A DNA stretch of 64,000 nucleotides from Atrina japonica (Eukaryota > Mollusca > Bivalvia > Pterioida > Pinnidae). The translations under genes and the position numbers were made by a program. Shown one piece after another: positions 33,047-45,965 of this stretch (position 1 is the first letter of the stretch; every line of letters starts with the position of its first letter). The stretch covers positions 190,001 to 254,000 of the forward strand of contig BROG01000394.1 in NCBI GenBank assembly GCA_030159075.1, written 5' to 3'. A model generated the notes under the pieces. That model saw nothing but the letters and a program-made list of their open reading frames with translations. It did not search any database and was not told the origin of the DNA.

Positions 33047-33107
33047 CTTTTTACTACACGCCCCGGTAAAATAATATTTGTGAGGTAATTAGTTTATATA
33101 TATCATA

Positions 33108-33238
33108 TAAATATAACATTCCTGAGAGGGTGGTAGTGGAATTTGTCACCTCGAGGAAATACATTGTTCGCCGAGGTTGACAATGATTTTCAAGGGGTGA
33201 CAATTTCCACTACGACCTGATCAGGAATGTTATATTTA
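33108..33238. mobile_element. 131-bp MITE with long inverted ends
   Basis: AAATATAACATTCCTGA at the left pairs with TCAGGAATGTTATATTT at the right; inside, TAGTGGAATTTGTCACC pairs with GGTGACAATTTCCACTA. The element can fold almost completely on itself. Confidence 0.85.
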
Positions 33239-33353
33239 TTATATTATACCGATCCACTGTATTAAAGCATATATTATTCATTAAATTACTTAAAACACAA
33301 AATAAACTGCAACAGCAGTATCATTTTTATACTTTATTCACGCAAAACTCTAC

Positions 33354-33583
33354 ATGAGTTCGAGTCCAGCCGGCGACAGGATGGTTTCCTGTCCTGCGGA
33401 TGAGACAGTCTAAACCGAGGTCCCGTGTCACAGTAAGTGTCGGCACGTTAAAGAACTCTCACTGCTCAATGGCCGTAAGTGCCGAGCAAAGGCCAAAATT
33501 TGAAGCCCTTCACCGGCATTTGGTGACGTCTCCATATGAGTGAAATATTCTTGAGTGGGACGTTAAACAACAACAAACAAACT
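33354..33583 (+). mobile_element. SINE family 1 lacking the first ~45 bp
   Basis: TGAGTTCGAGTCCAGCCGGC to TAAACAACAACAAACAAAC. Confidence 0.9.
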
Positions 33584-34960
33584 ATATGTACGTAACTGTC
33601 GTAAGTTCATCATTTTCTTAATACAAATTGCCTTCGATACCCAAACCGTTCTTTGCGTCGATTTTGAATCTTAAGCCTCAAGCGAGCATGTCTGTTTGCC
33701 TGACTTCAGCAAATATATGTTGTATGAATGGTTACGTACTTAAATAATATCTACATGCCAACCACCATTGTGACAAATGCATTTGAAAATCATATTTTAT
33801 TAGTTTATACACAAGTCTTTCCTGTGTACTGGCCAATTTGGGTACTGGCAATGTGTGAATCACGGCCACATTTTCATTGTAAAATTTGCGGCATTTTATT
33901 ATTTATCTGGCAACTGTTGATATATTTTGTACCAGCAATTTAAAAAAGGATTCCAGTATCAGAAGTTAAGAAAAGCTGGGGCATCACAAACACCAAATAA
34001 TGTGTTAGCAAACGAAGGAGGGGAGAGAGAGAGATTTTAAATCTGAAATTCCACAAATTTTAAGCATACATGCATTTCGTCTTTATTGTGATAAAACTTA
34101 AAATCAAGTAATCATTTCACTGATAAATGTATTGTTGATATTAGTAAAAGTATGTGTCGTCTGCTAGTTAAGAGCAGATATTATAATATAAAATGCAGCT
34201 TTCTATATACCACGTGCTACATATAACCTTGATCTTTCAGTCTGGACACCATGTATGTACAATAAACACGTACTAAAACTATATGAAATTTAGATATGTG
34301 CTTATAAAGCATTCCACCTACGACGTTTCCATTGTGCCTGTAAACGCAATGTAAACACGTACATAAATAATCAATGTCCTATGCTGTAATGTTGCTAAGA
34401 GATCATCATTAATCGTTCAAATACTCTTATTTAATTTCTAAGTGGCTACTCAATTCGATAGTGTTATAACAACACGAAACCAGAGAGTATGGAATGTAGT
34501 ATTTGGTACAGGAAAATAGATGGCATAATCACCGAGCAATTTACGACGGCGAGATGACATATATTACGTCAACATGTTTCCTCGAAGATTGCTCTACTTC
34601 ATGGAAAGGACGTTTTCTCCTCGAAGAGCGAGAATGCAAAAAAATATATTTTGTAGAAAGGACAATGTTAACTATAATAGTGAATTCCAAGAAATATCAA
34701 CATAAAACTATATATCAATTATGTACCTTTATTTGACGTAATTCAAGACACTTTTCCATTAATGTCGGTCGAGGTAATATGTCTAATTAAACGAACCTAA
34801 TTACCTTATATTTGTCACAATGTGCCATCTAAAAAACCCACATTATGTTGCAATATAAGCGAAAACAAAACAAACAGGTAAACATTTCAAACAGGTACAT
34901 GTGAAATGATGTTTCAATTATGCACAATGTTTGTAAAATGAGGTAAGACTGAAGCTGAAG
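33584..34960. other. Intergenic, nothing recognised
   Basis: AT-rich; the frames at 33728-33943 and 34503-34736 resemble no protein I know. Confidence 0.5.
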
Positions 34961-35242
34961 AAGCCGGCCTGGCTCAATCGGTAGCGCACTCGACTCTTGA
35001 TCGTGAGGTCGTGAATTCGAGTCCAGTCGGCGGCAGGTTGATTTTCTTGTCCTTCGGATGAGACAGTAAAATCCGAGGTCCCATGTCACAGTAGGTGTCG
35101 GCACGTTAAAGAACCCTCGCTGATCAATGACCGTAAGTGCAGAGCATAGGCCAAAATTTAAAGCCCTTCTCCTGCATTTGGTGACGTCGCCATTCGAGTG
35201 AAATATTCTTGAGTGGGACGTTAAACAACAATAAGCAAACAT
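34961..35242 (+). mobile_element. SINE family 1, near full length
   Basis: AGCCGGCCTGGCTCAATCGG to TTAAACAACAATAAGCAAAC, with GAAGCTGAAG/GAAGCTAAAG on the flanks. Confidence 0.9.
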
Positions 35243-36180
35243 ACCGAAGCTAAAGTTAACCAACTAAAAGTAAAAATGACTTCCGATATTACCTTGTTTA
35301 AGCTGTCTGTGTCAAATGTTAAAATTGAAATATGATAATCAGATTTTAGCATAATTAGACTATCAATACCATAACACTATTTCTTTCCCTTTAAAAGCTA
35401 CACAGGTGCGTTAGCGAAACATTATTAAATTAAAAGTAAAATTACCTGTACGATTATCGGAACTCAACCATTGCACTATATGCACTATGTATGAACGGCT
35501 CATAGAATTGGAATTTGACCTTGGACGAGCTTCACCGGATAAAATATAAACCACAACATGTTATAAAATTCACAGATATTTTATTTCATGAATTGTACAA
35601 TATGAAATGTGTCTCGATATCAAACGACCGTACAATTACACCATCCGACACATTCAAAATAGAGCCCAGGGTTACCAAATGTCAATAAATGCTCAAGATT
35701 GTTATTTTATTTTATTTTACAATTTTGGGTGACATTCGAAACTGATATTGCAACTACACATTCTTATATACCCATTGCATATATGAATAAATAATTATGG
35801 AAAGCACTGACCATCTGAAAAAACAAAAGACAGAAAACAAAAATATTTTAATATAAGCTAAAAATTTTAGTATGTTTCTAAAATTGTTTTGTGGGAGTTC
35901 TATACATGTGATAATTTGTATGGGAATTGGAAACAATTACTTGATTTAATAAATAGCATAAAAGCATTTTTAAGCCACCGACCTGAAAAGTCCACCGGAG
36001 TCATCTAGTGTTTGGATCGTCCGTCTGTCTATCTGTTTGCGTGTCTGTTTGTCCGTAATTCCGTCCAATTTACATAGTGTTATACACTAATCAAACTGAC
36101 GTTGATCTAAAATTGCTCACACTTCACTGACATCACATGGCACTGGGGGTGAGGTGGGGTCAAAATGTAGGCCATTGCGA
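35243..36180. other. Intergenic, nothing recognised
   Basis: No convincing gene, RNA or repeat boundary seen. Confidence 0.5.
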
Positions 36181-36346
36181 TTACAGTCGGTAGCGTGCTC
36201 GACTCTTGATCGTGAGGTCGTGGGTTTGGGTCCAGCCGGCGGCAGGTCGGATTCCTGTCCTTCGGATGAGACAGTAAAAGCCGAGGTCCCGTGTCACAGT
36301 AGGTGTCTGCACGTTAAAGAACCCTCACTGCTTAATGGTCGTACTC
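36181..36346 (+). mobile_element. SINE family 1, 5' half
   Basis: ACAGTCGGTAGCGTGCTCGA through AAAGAACCCTCACTGCTTAA; 3' end missing. Confidence 0.88.
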
Positions 36347-38144
36347 TCGCAAACAAACATGATAGAATACGTAAATAGAACTAGACCCTACCTTTCTCTC
36401 TCTGAAATATTTTCACTTTTTGTCTTAATGTTTGTTTTTCTTCTCTTGGTGTGTTTTGAACAGGTTGTGTTACAGGTAGTGGAAATTAATATATTAGTTG
36501 AACAATTCAGTAGCTAATAGTGTTCGACACACCAATGACAGGATTTGAATATGGATCAAATTTAAACATAACTTTCTACGTATAACAACCACTACAACTT
36601 TTTTTAAAAATGTAAAAATGTAATACAACTGACTTTTTTGTGTTAGGTGAAAGCAAACATTAGAACGTGACAGGAATATAAATACTAAAAAAAAACAATA
36701 ATGCACTTCTTTAGACAGAATCATTTGGTATCACATTTATGAAATTGAAATGCTGTCGATTTCAAAACAACTGATATCATACTTTATTTTACATTGAAGA
36801 CCGATATGCAAAATACCGATGATGACATATAAAATGTTTTTATAACAAAGCAACCGAACCAAATATAATAATTTAAATACAGGTAAGTATATAAACGTTC
36901 AATCGATATCTCCTTGAACCAAACTGGGGTGAGCTTTTTTTCCCGAAAAATTGAAACCGGTGACAAAGTATGATAACGGCTATACGTGTATATTATATGG
37001 ATTTATGTGCATAACATTTTTTTTTGAAAACGGCCAGAGATACCAACATTCAGGTTTTTTTTTTTCCGATCTTTCGAATTCGAACTCGACGAGATTTTCG
37101 TAAAAAGAAAAAAATTGTGAAGTATATATAATGATACCATATGATAATATTTGAAATCCAATCGCAGTTGTACATATCATGTGGAATAATAATATTACGA
37201 AGTAGTAACTTTACAGTGTATCTTAATTATTGTATAGTGTACGACGAATATTAAAACTCAAGATTTACCTTCTTTTAGGTCTTAAACCGTGGTACGCTGA
37301 GGCTTGTTCCCAGTTTATTATCAATTATTTGTAGTAAGACCAGGCAATTTAGTACTTAAAGTCACATTCTCGGGAGTAATGTTCATAAATAAACTTTTTG
37401 TACTCTATTAATGCGTATTCGTATGAACTTTCGTAGTATTTTTTAAGTCCTATTCTAAGTAATTAGTTAATTAATCGTGGAAAACACCTAATACATTGAT
37501 CTTTTTATAAACGATAGGTGTTGCCGGTCACGTTGTGACGCTCTGCTGAGCGAGTTCGTTTCACTGTACATGACAATCCAGACAATTGGAACCCCATTCA
37601 AATGCTCCGGGACACTGTCCTGGGCCAGAAATTAGCCATAAACTTACGTGAATTATGTAAATTGTATCGACATCTTTGAAATAACTACTTCCTGTCCTGG
37701 TACATTCGATTGTAACGTGTTATGAGACTGTGCCGGAAAAGTACTCTCGCGGAGAAAAGAGCACACCTTCTATATCACTCGTTCACCAGGGTAAATTTAA
37801 GAATTCCTACGGAATCCCCATAATAACTCATAATATTAATATATCGATTTTTTTTTCATTTCCGTCCGTTATATAAAATCGATTTTTTTTTTACAATTTC
37901 CCGTCCGTTTATTTAGTATGATGGTTTGTCTTTCATGAAAACTCTATGTACCAAAAATTGCAATAACGTTCAGAAAATTACAAATATCACTCCTCCGGAA
38001 TGTGACTTTTCAAGTATTAATTCTTTTCTGCACCAAATAATTTTTACCAGAAATTTAGTAAAATGAAATTTGCAAAATTTACATATATACAAAAAATATC
38101 ATGAATTCTAAAATAGCTTAATGGTCAATATATGTAAAGTTGTT
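36347..38144. other. Intergenic, nothing recognised
   Basis: AT-rich, short frames only. Confidence 0.5.
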
Positions 38145-38280
38145 AGTAGTGGTTACCAAAACAACTGACCCGTTGACTCATTGGTGCTCCATATCACACA
38201 AAGAGACAGTAGTTCCGATTGAGGAATGCCATTTTCGTGGCTCCTTTTTCTTTCTCTTTTTCAATTTAATTCTGTAGCAT
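38145..38280 (+). repeat. Dispersed repeat, partner of 53188-53330
   Basis: GGTTACCAAAACAACTGA, CTCATTGGTGCTCCATATCA and CACACAAAGAGACAGTAG all recur at 53190-53255. Class unknown. Confidence 0.75.
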
Positions 38281-38289
38281 ATATGTTTA

Positions 38290-38435
38290 GATATAAAAAT
38301 CTCAAATACCAAAGTATAAATTTTCAGCATGTCCAGGATACATATACAAATCTGGTGAATATAGGACAAACACGTACCTCCGCAAAACTAGAGGTTGCAC
38401 CAGGAGGAGTAAGCATCTCCTGTTGTATATAAAGT
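38290..38435 (-). mobile_element. Retroelement 3' tail fragment (- strand)
   Basis: TCCAGGATACATATACAAAT, CTGGTGAATATAGGACAAAC and AGGAGTAAGCATCTCCTG are the inverse of the 44270-44400 tail. Confidence 0.7.
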
Positions 38436-39205
38436 CACAAAATAAACATAAACAATGCATAAGTCACTTAAAAAACAGAAAAATACATAGTGAGATAACC
38501 ACATTCAATTCATCTAATATGTGCATATACAACTGTTATTTTTGGTTTTTTTTTCAAATTTCTATAATAAATTATTCAATCAAAGTGAGATTTAGCGTTG
38601 TAATTTTAAAGGTGTAACTTCCAGTAAAATCAAAACATACACTGAGCTGAATAGAAAATATCTAAAATATCCGCAATAAACATAAGCATCAAAATATACT
38701 TATAACTTCAGATATCTTCCGTTACATGACTGGATACATATGTTAGTCTTTATACTGAGTTTGAACATTTAAGTCTTACAGGTAAAAAGTATACTCTCTA
38801 GAGCCTCGCTTTACCATCACCAATATTTACAATCTGCACAATTATGCTTACTTTTTACACCTTTTTTAATTTGTATTGATCTATAAATTAAATGTGTATA
38901 CAATTATTGAAACAAAACTGTAGATAAATATTTACATAACTGATAACATTGGAATAAAATAACAATATGTTTACAATTTACATTCATCAACAAGCAATAA
39001 GAACAATCAAAGAAGGCCGCCATCGCCAATGCAATCAACAAACACGCTGATAAAATGCTTATATGCATGTAATAAAACTTCAACATCTGTAGTGTGTCAT
39101 AGATGAGATGAGGTAATATGTATTGTATATAATGTGTTATAAGAGTAACCGTAATACTTCAACCGGAACGAGATATGTACATTAAAGTGAACTGCAGTGT
39201 TTAAT
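38436..39205. other. Intergenic, nothing recognised
   Basis: No gene seen. Confidence 0.5.
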
Positions 39206-39345
39206 ATACAGATATAAAAAATCTCAGATAAATCTTTATGATGTCTAGAATAGAAGTACAGATCTGGTGAAAAATGGACAAACACGGACCTCTTCCAATC
39301 AAGAGGTGGGATCAGGTGCCATGAAGGATTATGGAAACATACATT
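39206..39345 (-). mobile_element. Retroelement 3' tail fragment (- strand)
   Basis: ATCTGGTGAAAAATGGACAA, ACACGGACCTCTTCCAATC and GGGATCAGGTGCCATGAAGG. Confidence 0.7.
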
Positions 39346-39639
39346 GACGTTATTTCAACTCTATTAACTTGACTTAAAACTGCGATTTGCCGAGATGGAG
39401 TTCACCATCGTACACCCACGAATAAAAATTGAAAAACCGTTGAGTGTGACGTAAAATACCATTAAAAAAATTGAAATTTCATCGTACACACAGAAATGGA
39501 CTTCTATATATATTAATTTGCATTCCTACCGCGCATTTGAAATCAGTTTGCATATATCAGTCAGCTGATATCTAAAATGTGTTAAAACGTCAAGTTGAAT
39601 TCATGTGAAAAACAGTTCGTCCCGGTATAAAACTCTTTG

Positions 39640-39785
39640 AACAATGGTCAGGAGAGAATATACAAATCAGGTGAATATAAGATACATACGGATCTCTGAA
39701 AATACAGATGTGGGATCAGGTGCCATGGAATAGTAAATATTCCATGTCGACCAGTCACACCAACGTGAGTCCACAAATGAATTCA
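39640..39785 (-). mobile_element. Retroelement 3' tail fragment (- strand)
   Basis: ATCAGGTGAATATAAGATAC, GTGGGATCAGGTGCCATGGA and GACCAGTCACACCAACGTGA. Confidence 0.7.
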
Positions 39786-40173
39786 AATATTCAAATATTT
39801 CTCACTGAGTATCCATCTGGAAAAAGGGTTATTTAAGCAAACGGGTATGTTCCCCTGGAATTTAATTTTTCTACAAGACATGACAGGTTATTTTGAAGCT
39901 TAAAGACACTAATTGATGACCACTTTATCCTTCAATAATAATCCCGTGATAGACTGATTAACACCGAAAATGAGAAAGATATTCTGCAAACATAAGCTGG
40001 ATGCTATTAGTTTGGGTATATATGGTGGGACTTTACAAGAGACAAACATTATGCTGGTGGGTATTTGGTATAGTCTGGTATGATACTCCAGAATTTTAAT
40101 TCTACCAGTCATATAGCTAAATACTTTTATAGCTCCCAAATTAGGATATGTCTATCCTTTCCAAAGGATCCAT

Positions 40174-40176
<3 letters not shown>

Positions 40177-40263
<87 letters not shown>
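40177..40263. repeat. (TA)n microsatellite
   Basis: About 87 bp of uninterrupted TA. Confidence 0.97.
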
Positions 40264-40264
<1 letters not shown>

Positions 40265-40267
<3 letters not shown>

Positions 40268-41230
40268 TTCATCGGTGGTTGTATCTCCAGATCCACCAAT
40301 GCAATGCATAATGGTATTGCATATGAATAGTTCAGTTTCTTCGTAAGACTCATAGCATTTGACAGTGGTATGGAACAAAAAGGTATGACATCTATAAATA
40401 CAAAAATTAGCAAACCGAAACCAAACCACTCTTTTACACTGCATTCTGCTTAAAAAATATAATCAGAACCGCCTCAATTAAAATGAAATTGCTATTTCAT
40501 CTGTATTAATCTTCAAGAAAAAAACAATAATTTTATATGCAAAAGTAAAAACAGATAAAAATATTCAAATTTCAAAAATTTTCGGAAAATTTGTGAAATT
40601 TTAGTGTTTTTCTTGGGTTTTTTGTATACTGATACTTCCCTTTGGAGGACATTAAATTTTATTATAATAATTTTATAGGGATAAATTATTTTTGTGTCAG
40701 ATGGTACTCTACGATTTTGGCAAATATCTAGAAACCATATTCATGATACTGACATACCTCGAGAATTATAAGTTTCTAATGTGAAACCTTATTAAAGTTG
40801 TTGAATATCCAAGATATGTGCAGTGGTTCGAATTGGTGTAATAAACAATCAAGATACAGAAAAAAAACGAACTTTCAGTTGAATTGAGACTTTTTAATTT
40901 TGATATTTGGCTTTATTTGTCTAATTAATTGTTTAAGTGAAGGTCAATTATGACAAACCCTGTCTCATACTAATTGTGCCAAAACCTTTACATTTTAGTT
41001 TGTTTAGAAATATTTTGTATATTAGTTGAATATAACAGTTGATTTATTTTATTCAGCTTTTAAAAGCGATTCCTGAAACCGATCCTGACACTTAATCGAT
41101 TGCATCCTGCCTTTTGCTTTTGACCAATTGCTAATCCAGGCTTTTGTTTCATCATAAATTCTAGTCCTGTCTTTTTATTTCAAATTTGACTCTTAACAAA
41201 ATCCAATAGTCATCCCCTTTCTGTATTACA
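40265..41230. other. Intergenic, 3' of the TRIM-like gene
   Basis: No gene seen. Would include any 3' UTR of the - strand gene beginning at 41236. Confidence 0.5.
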
Positions 41231-41235
41231 TATGT

Positions 41236-43029
41236 TTATTCTAAGTATTTGGCTACGATCAGTTTCCCTTTATCTCCCCATGACAATTTCTTTAACAATG
41301 TCCCTGTCACTATCCCGACCCACAGAACATCGTTTTCACGCACAGACACACCCGATATCCCACGTGATTCCTTTATGTGATAAGTTTTTTCACACTTGCC
41401 CTCACTACTTAACACATGTATGCACCCGCCACTATAGCCTATATATGTACCAATGATCAAGTGTCCGTGTCTGTCTCCCGCTAAAGCTGTTATGTCCCTC
41501 TGTAACTCTGTTGTCGTCCGGTCAATGTGTCTGACCAGTTGACCCCTGCCATCTATAAACACAAGTCTACCACCGTTCTTCTTGCCGTCTTGTACACAAA
41601 ATACGTCACGTGAGACAGAGTGTATACCCAACAGATCGTTGGAAGTAAAGAAGCCGGAATTAAGTTCAGAAATCTTCTCACCTTGTACGGATAACTTGAG
41701 GACTTTATCTTTAGTATTACCTGTCATAAAGACACAAACAAACACGTCATTTTGTCGAGTTGTAACCAAACCCCGAACACACTTGACACCAGGTGCAGAT
41801 ATATCAGTAAACTTCCTTACTTCACCTGACATGTTGACACGTGAGATGACTGTTGCATTATAACCTGACACAAGCAGCTCACCCGTAGTAGTCAGCGCTG
41901 TGTACTCTGCATGATGTGACAGCGGAACATTGAACTGATCACCATTTTGATTTAAGAATTGTACTGAACTTGAGTACCAACCTGAGTACAAACCAACCCA
42001 GCACGTGCTGCCGTCTGATGTAGAACTGCTTACAGGTGGAGCTAGTGAAAATTCACGGACTACTGATATCTCATGTCTCAGGGACGAAGATGGATGTAAT
42101 GGTGTGGAATTACATGTATTTGCATTAGAGATTAGAGAAGCTGATTGAGTGCCATCGAGACTAGCATGGGGTTCTACGCGGGTGTCAAGATTGAAGTTTA
42201 TGTTACCTGCATTTCGTAATGAACCCAGTCGGTTAATATCTTGGTCCCACAAACTCGATGGTGCAAATGTAGTAGGGTTTGGAAGATCAAATTTCATCTC
42301 AATTGAAGTTGAATCTAATTTTGTTTTGCCCTCACTTACTAACTGTAAAATTCCTGCGTCTGGAACTATATTTATTTTTGTATTTATTGATGTTGTTATT
42401 TTGTCAATTGATTTTTTGAGATCCTGAAGGGTATGTATTTGATTATGTACTGTTTCATGGACGGATGCCTTTTTAGATTTTAATTGTTTAATCAAATATG
42501 AGTTTTGAGTATCCAAATCATTATGCCTTTTTGCAGTTTCTGATTCGATTAAACTTATTTGATTATCGATTATGTTGTCAAAATATGTTAAGTGATTAGT
42601 CATGCTGTCTGATAAGTCATCAATTTCAGGTAAATGTTTTCTTTGATCATTTAATCTTTTTGTGAAAGGGATTCTTAACATCTCTGCGTGTTTGTCGATA
42701 TCTAAAAGATTACATTTATTATGGGTTGTCTTTCGACACTTACTACAAATATTTATCTGACAACCCTCACAATAATATGTAAATACCAAATGATGAGTTT
42801 GACATTTGGTGTTTATGTGTTTAATAATTCTCCCTTCAAATACTGAAATGAATTTGTGATCTGCATGAAGTTTGTCATGAATTTTTTTACACTTTAAACA
42901 CATGTTCTTTACACAGTCCGTGCAATGCGATGTTACGTTCTCCTCCTCGGTGCACAGGTCACATTGTACTCTCACGTGATGCTGTGAATATCCTACAGAC
43001 TTCTCTCCTGGTGTCGATGAAGAGGCCAT
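41236..43029 (-). CDS. TRIM-like protein: two B-boxes, coiled coil, beta-propeller
   Basis: An intronless 597-codon frame with a strong start context (GACCATGGCC). B-box 1 uses C23, C26, C36, C39, C44, C47, H55 and H58. B-box 2 uses C76, H79, C87, C90, C95, C98 and H103. Residues about 115-240 are heptad-like, charged and helical (coiled coil). From about 325 on there are repeated blade-like segments, e.g. STCWVGLYSG, TTTGELLVSG, ALAGDRHGHLIIGT and NDVLWVGI, as in NHL-type propellers of bivalve TRIM-like proteins. No RING finger precedes the B-boxes, so E3 ligase activity is not supported; a scaffold or sensor role is inferred. The stop TAA (41236-41238) overlaps AATAAA (41235-41240 on the - strand). 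A proposed 5' noncoding exon lies at 50785-51130. Paralogues follow at 54640 and 60456. Confidence 0.9.
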   Translation of the reverse strand: MASSSTPGEKSVGYSQHHVRVQCDLCTEEENVTSHCTDCVKNMCLKCKKIHDKLHADHKFISVFEGRIIKHINTKCQTHHLVFTYYCEGCQINICSKCRKTTHNKCNLLDIDKHAEMLRIPFTKRLNDQRKHLPEIDDLSDSMTNHLTYFDNIIDNQISLIESETAKRHNDLDTQNSYLIKQLKSKKASVHETVHNQIHTLQDLKKSIDKITTSINTKINIVPDAGILQLVSEGKTKLDSTSIEMKFDLPNPTTFAPSSLWDQDINRLGSLRNAGNINFNLDTRVEPHASLDGTQSASLISNANTCNSTPLHPSSSLRHEISVVREFSLAPPVSSSTSDGSTCWVGLYSGWYSSSVQFLNQNGDQFNVPLSHHAEYTALTTTGELLVSGYNATVISRVNMSGEVRKFTDISAPGVKCVRGLVTTRQNDVFVCVFMTGNTKDKVLKLSVQGEKISELNSGFFTSNDLLGIHSVSRDVFCVQDGKKNGGRLVFIDGRGQLVRHIDRTTTELQRDITALAGDRHGHLIIGTYIGYSGGCIHVLSSEGKCEKTYHIKESRGISGVSVRENDVLWVGIVTGTLLKKLSWGDKGKLIVAKYLE

Positions 43030-43258
43030 GGTCTCTCTTAAATTCTGGTGATATTGTATCCGTGTAGTTAGTTTCCCTTTCTATAACTCAGGGATTTGAT
43101 TTCTGGAATTATAAGATACCTATATTATTACAAAATATATAAACAACTTACATCGTAACACTAAATCAGTAGGGTGTCCATTTGGTAACTCAGTGGATCC
43201 GTTTTCGAATTCTAACCGGCTAGGTCTTGGATAACTAGTGACGGCTCCTACGCTAAGA

Positions 43259-43330
43259 GCTGACCAATACATATATACATATAGATATACATATAGATAT
43301 AGATATCTATAGATATAGAAATGTATATCG

Positions 43331-43392
<62 letters not shown>

Positions 43393-43525
43393 ATAGATAG
43401 ATAGATAGATATATCTATAGATAGATATAGATAGATATAGATATATAGATATAGATATATAGATAGATATAGTTATAGATATATAGATAGATATAGATAC
43501 ATATAGATATATAGATGGATATAGA
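43259..43525. repeat. GATA/TA/GA-type tandem repeat
   Basis: ATAGATATAGATAT units with a GAGAGAGA core at 43354-43390. Confidence 0.95.
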
Positions 43526-43562
43526 TCCCGAAGGTCACATCAAAATTTTTTTCACAAGATTT

Positions 43563-43565
<3 letters not shown>

Positions 43566-43611
<46 letters not shown>
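43566..43611. repeat. (AAT)n microsatellite
   Basis: Uninterrupted TAA/AAT trinucleotides. Confidence 0.97.
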
Positions 43612-43879
43612 GGAATTGTACCGAGATTTATATCCCCATGGCGCAAGGTGGCGCACGATACGTTCAGGTCCATCAGACGGTATTTGATAAAGACTAGATC
43701 AAGCTTCACGTTGAACATCACTACAACATCATTACAACGAAATAGCGTTAAAAATGAAAAATGAAAAAATTACGCTTCGATGTCATTCCCACAGCTCATA
43801 AAAATCTAAATGATCGACATGCTTGTATATCAGGTCGTAAGACGAAAAGCAAGCGTAATATTTTAAATATTATTCGATT

Positions 43880-44420
43880 AGGCGTAATTGAATGAAATGC
43901 CATTTACAACACGACGATTTCGACTTTCCCATCGTAAATTTTCCACATTTCAGTAGTAATATCCTTCAGTCACCCGATTATGGTGTTTATATTTCACAAA
44001 TGATCCGATATGCCAGGGCGTGTACAACATCAGATGAAGATTTCATATACAGATGTAAACTACTCACTGACAAATTATTGACACAGGGATATCGAAAACC
44101 GCGTTTAATGTCAACGTTCCGCAGATTTTACGGTCGGTATAATAGTCTTGTTTGCGATTACTCTGTTTCACTGAGTAAAATGTTAAATTGCCATTTCGTT
44201 GGTGGTTGTTGAGACGTCTGTACCAATTGTGACGAGGATTCACTCCTCACGTGTTTCACTGGACTTGACTGTGGACTCACGGCGGGTGTGACCGGTCGAC
44301 AGGGGATGCTTACTCCTCCATGGCATCTGATCCCACCTCTTGGTTTCCAGAGGTCCATGTTTGTCCATTTTTACCGGATTTGTATCATTCTATTGATTTA
44401 TACTTTGGTGTCTGAGATTT
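43880..44420 (+). pseudogene. 3' end of a bivalve reverse-transcriptase retroelement
   Basis: A 106-residue frame (43892-44212) reads DFPIVNFPHF, YGVYISQMIRYARACTT and LLTQGYRKPRLMSTFRRFYG. This matches my recollection of the C-terminus of a reverse-transcriptase protein very common in bivalves. It is followed by a shared tail (GACGAGGATTCACTCCTCAC, GGTGTGACCGGTCGACAGGG). The RT core itself is absent, so this is a 5'-truncated copy. At least six other fragments of the tail occur in this window. Confidence 0.75.
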
Positions 44421-45504
44421 TTTGTATTACATTCACAACATTATAAACTTGATTTCATGCAAGAGAAAGGAAGAAATTGGCAACAATTACCTTGTTATTT
44501 TTAATGTATATTCATTTATAAAACTTTTGGGTTTGAGTGATAAGGAAATATAATTTACTATTTTTCATCGTTCACGTGTCAGTTTTTGCGTCACGTGCAC
44601 ATTTATAATATTTCCGTAAAAATTAAAAAGTATGTTGAGTACGGTACTTAAAATTTGAGTACGTTTTCAAACATTTTTTATAAATATTTCTGAAGTGTTC
44701 TTCAAATTAGCAATTTTTATCATTATTTACAATATACAATTTACAATATACAAACATGTCCTGTTATACAATATATTTTGTGTTTTATCTTAAAATCACG
44801 AAAAGTTTGTTGAGCTTGAGTAACGAGTAACTTTGGTGACTTCGGGTTCTGGTCCTTGTACCATCAATCTTAAGAATAACTTAAGTCTAAAAAATATCCT
44901 CAACTTTGTTAAATCCTTAAATCTGATTGGCTGAGCAGGTCAAATTGAGAATATTCTCAGACTTGAGTAAATGCTCATGTTTTATGGTTCCAGGCCCTGG
45001 TTTTATAGCCTCACTTAACCTTTTTCACAAAATATCGTCAATACAATCAATAATTTATTCTCAATCATTGGGCAAGTCAAACTGATAAATGTACAAGTTA
45101 TTTCCAGGGCTTGTTATTTACCTCTGTAGCACATTACGTGACAATTAGTATAGTCTCTTTCAAAATACCGTACGTAAACATAATATTACTAATCAAATGT
45201 TTTCAAATAGAAGTCTTTAATAAATAAAAAATCAAGTTAATCTGTAATATTTGTATTTCAAAATATCATAATTTTACATTTTCTCGCAAAATTAATTGCA
45301 TATAGCCTCGGGTCTACGTCCGTAAAGGGTGTAAAATAAAATAAGAAAACATTATGAAATTATGAAACAACGTATTGCAGTTTTTGTAGCCTTTAACACT
45401 GTAATGTTTGAAGATTATTTTTCATTTCTGGAGCGAGTCGCACAGATGTCTACAGGAAATAGCAGACCCAGCGATTTCAGCCAGCTGATCTGACTAGAAT
45501 TCAT
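44421..45504. other. Noncoding, nothing recognised
   Basis: AT-rich. Two short CACGTG-containing words near 44575 and 44603. Confidence 0.5.
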
Positions 45505-45965
45505 GGACAGACACCACCAAATATTTTCCCATAGGCCTCAATGCTAATTTACAAAACTTCAGGGCACTGTCAGTCCCATGTTTATTAAATCTGGGTCAAA
45601 TAAGTACCCTGTGCTGAAAGATCAATATTTTTGATAACAAAATATGCAATCAAAAGTATAGGTTGCCGTTGCATTTCTACTTCAAATTTTCACTTGTATA
45701 CAACTCGTAGTATTCCGCACCAAAGGAAAATATCTATTCTCATATGACCCCTCCCTTTCAATTTTCATCCGTCAACCCTATAATTTCCAAAGTACTACCA
45801 ATATTCATGTATCTTTTTTATCACCTTAATTTCACTTATTAATGGCAAAACTAATTTTTTCATTTAATGACCAATCAGATCTCTGGGGCTCATTTTACCC
45901 TCCGCACAACTTTGGGTGTCCAAAATGTCTGCGCCCATGTTGTAAACAAAGCAGGTGTTTTTCCT
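45505..45965 (+). repeat. A-B-B-A structure: unit A, copy 1
   Basis: GGACAGACACCACCAAATAT to AAAGCAGGTGTTTTTCCT. Direct near-identical repeat of 49946-50405. Preceded by TCAT. Confidence 0.95.

Noticed and set aside
41582..42427. Antisense frames opposite the B-box gene (also 60613-61119 and 54660-54929)
   Set aside because: Shadows of the real - strand coding sequences, whose zinc-finger and propeller motifs are unmistakable.
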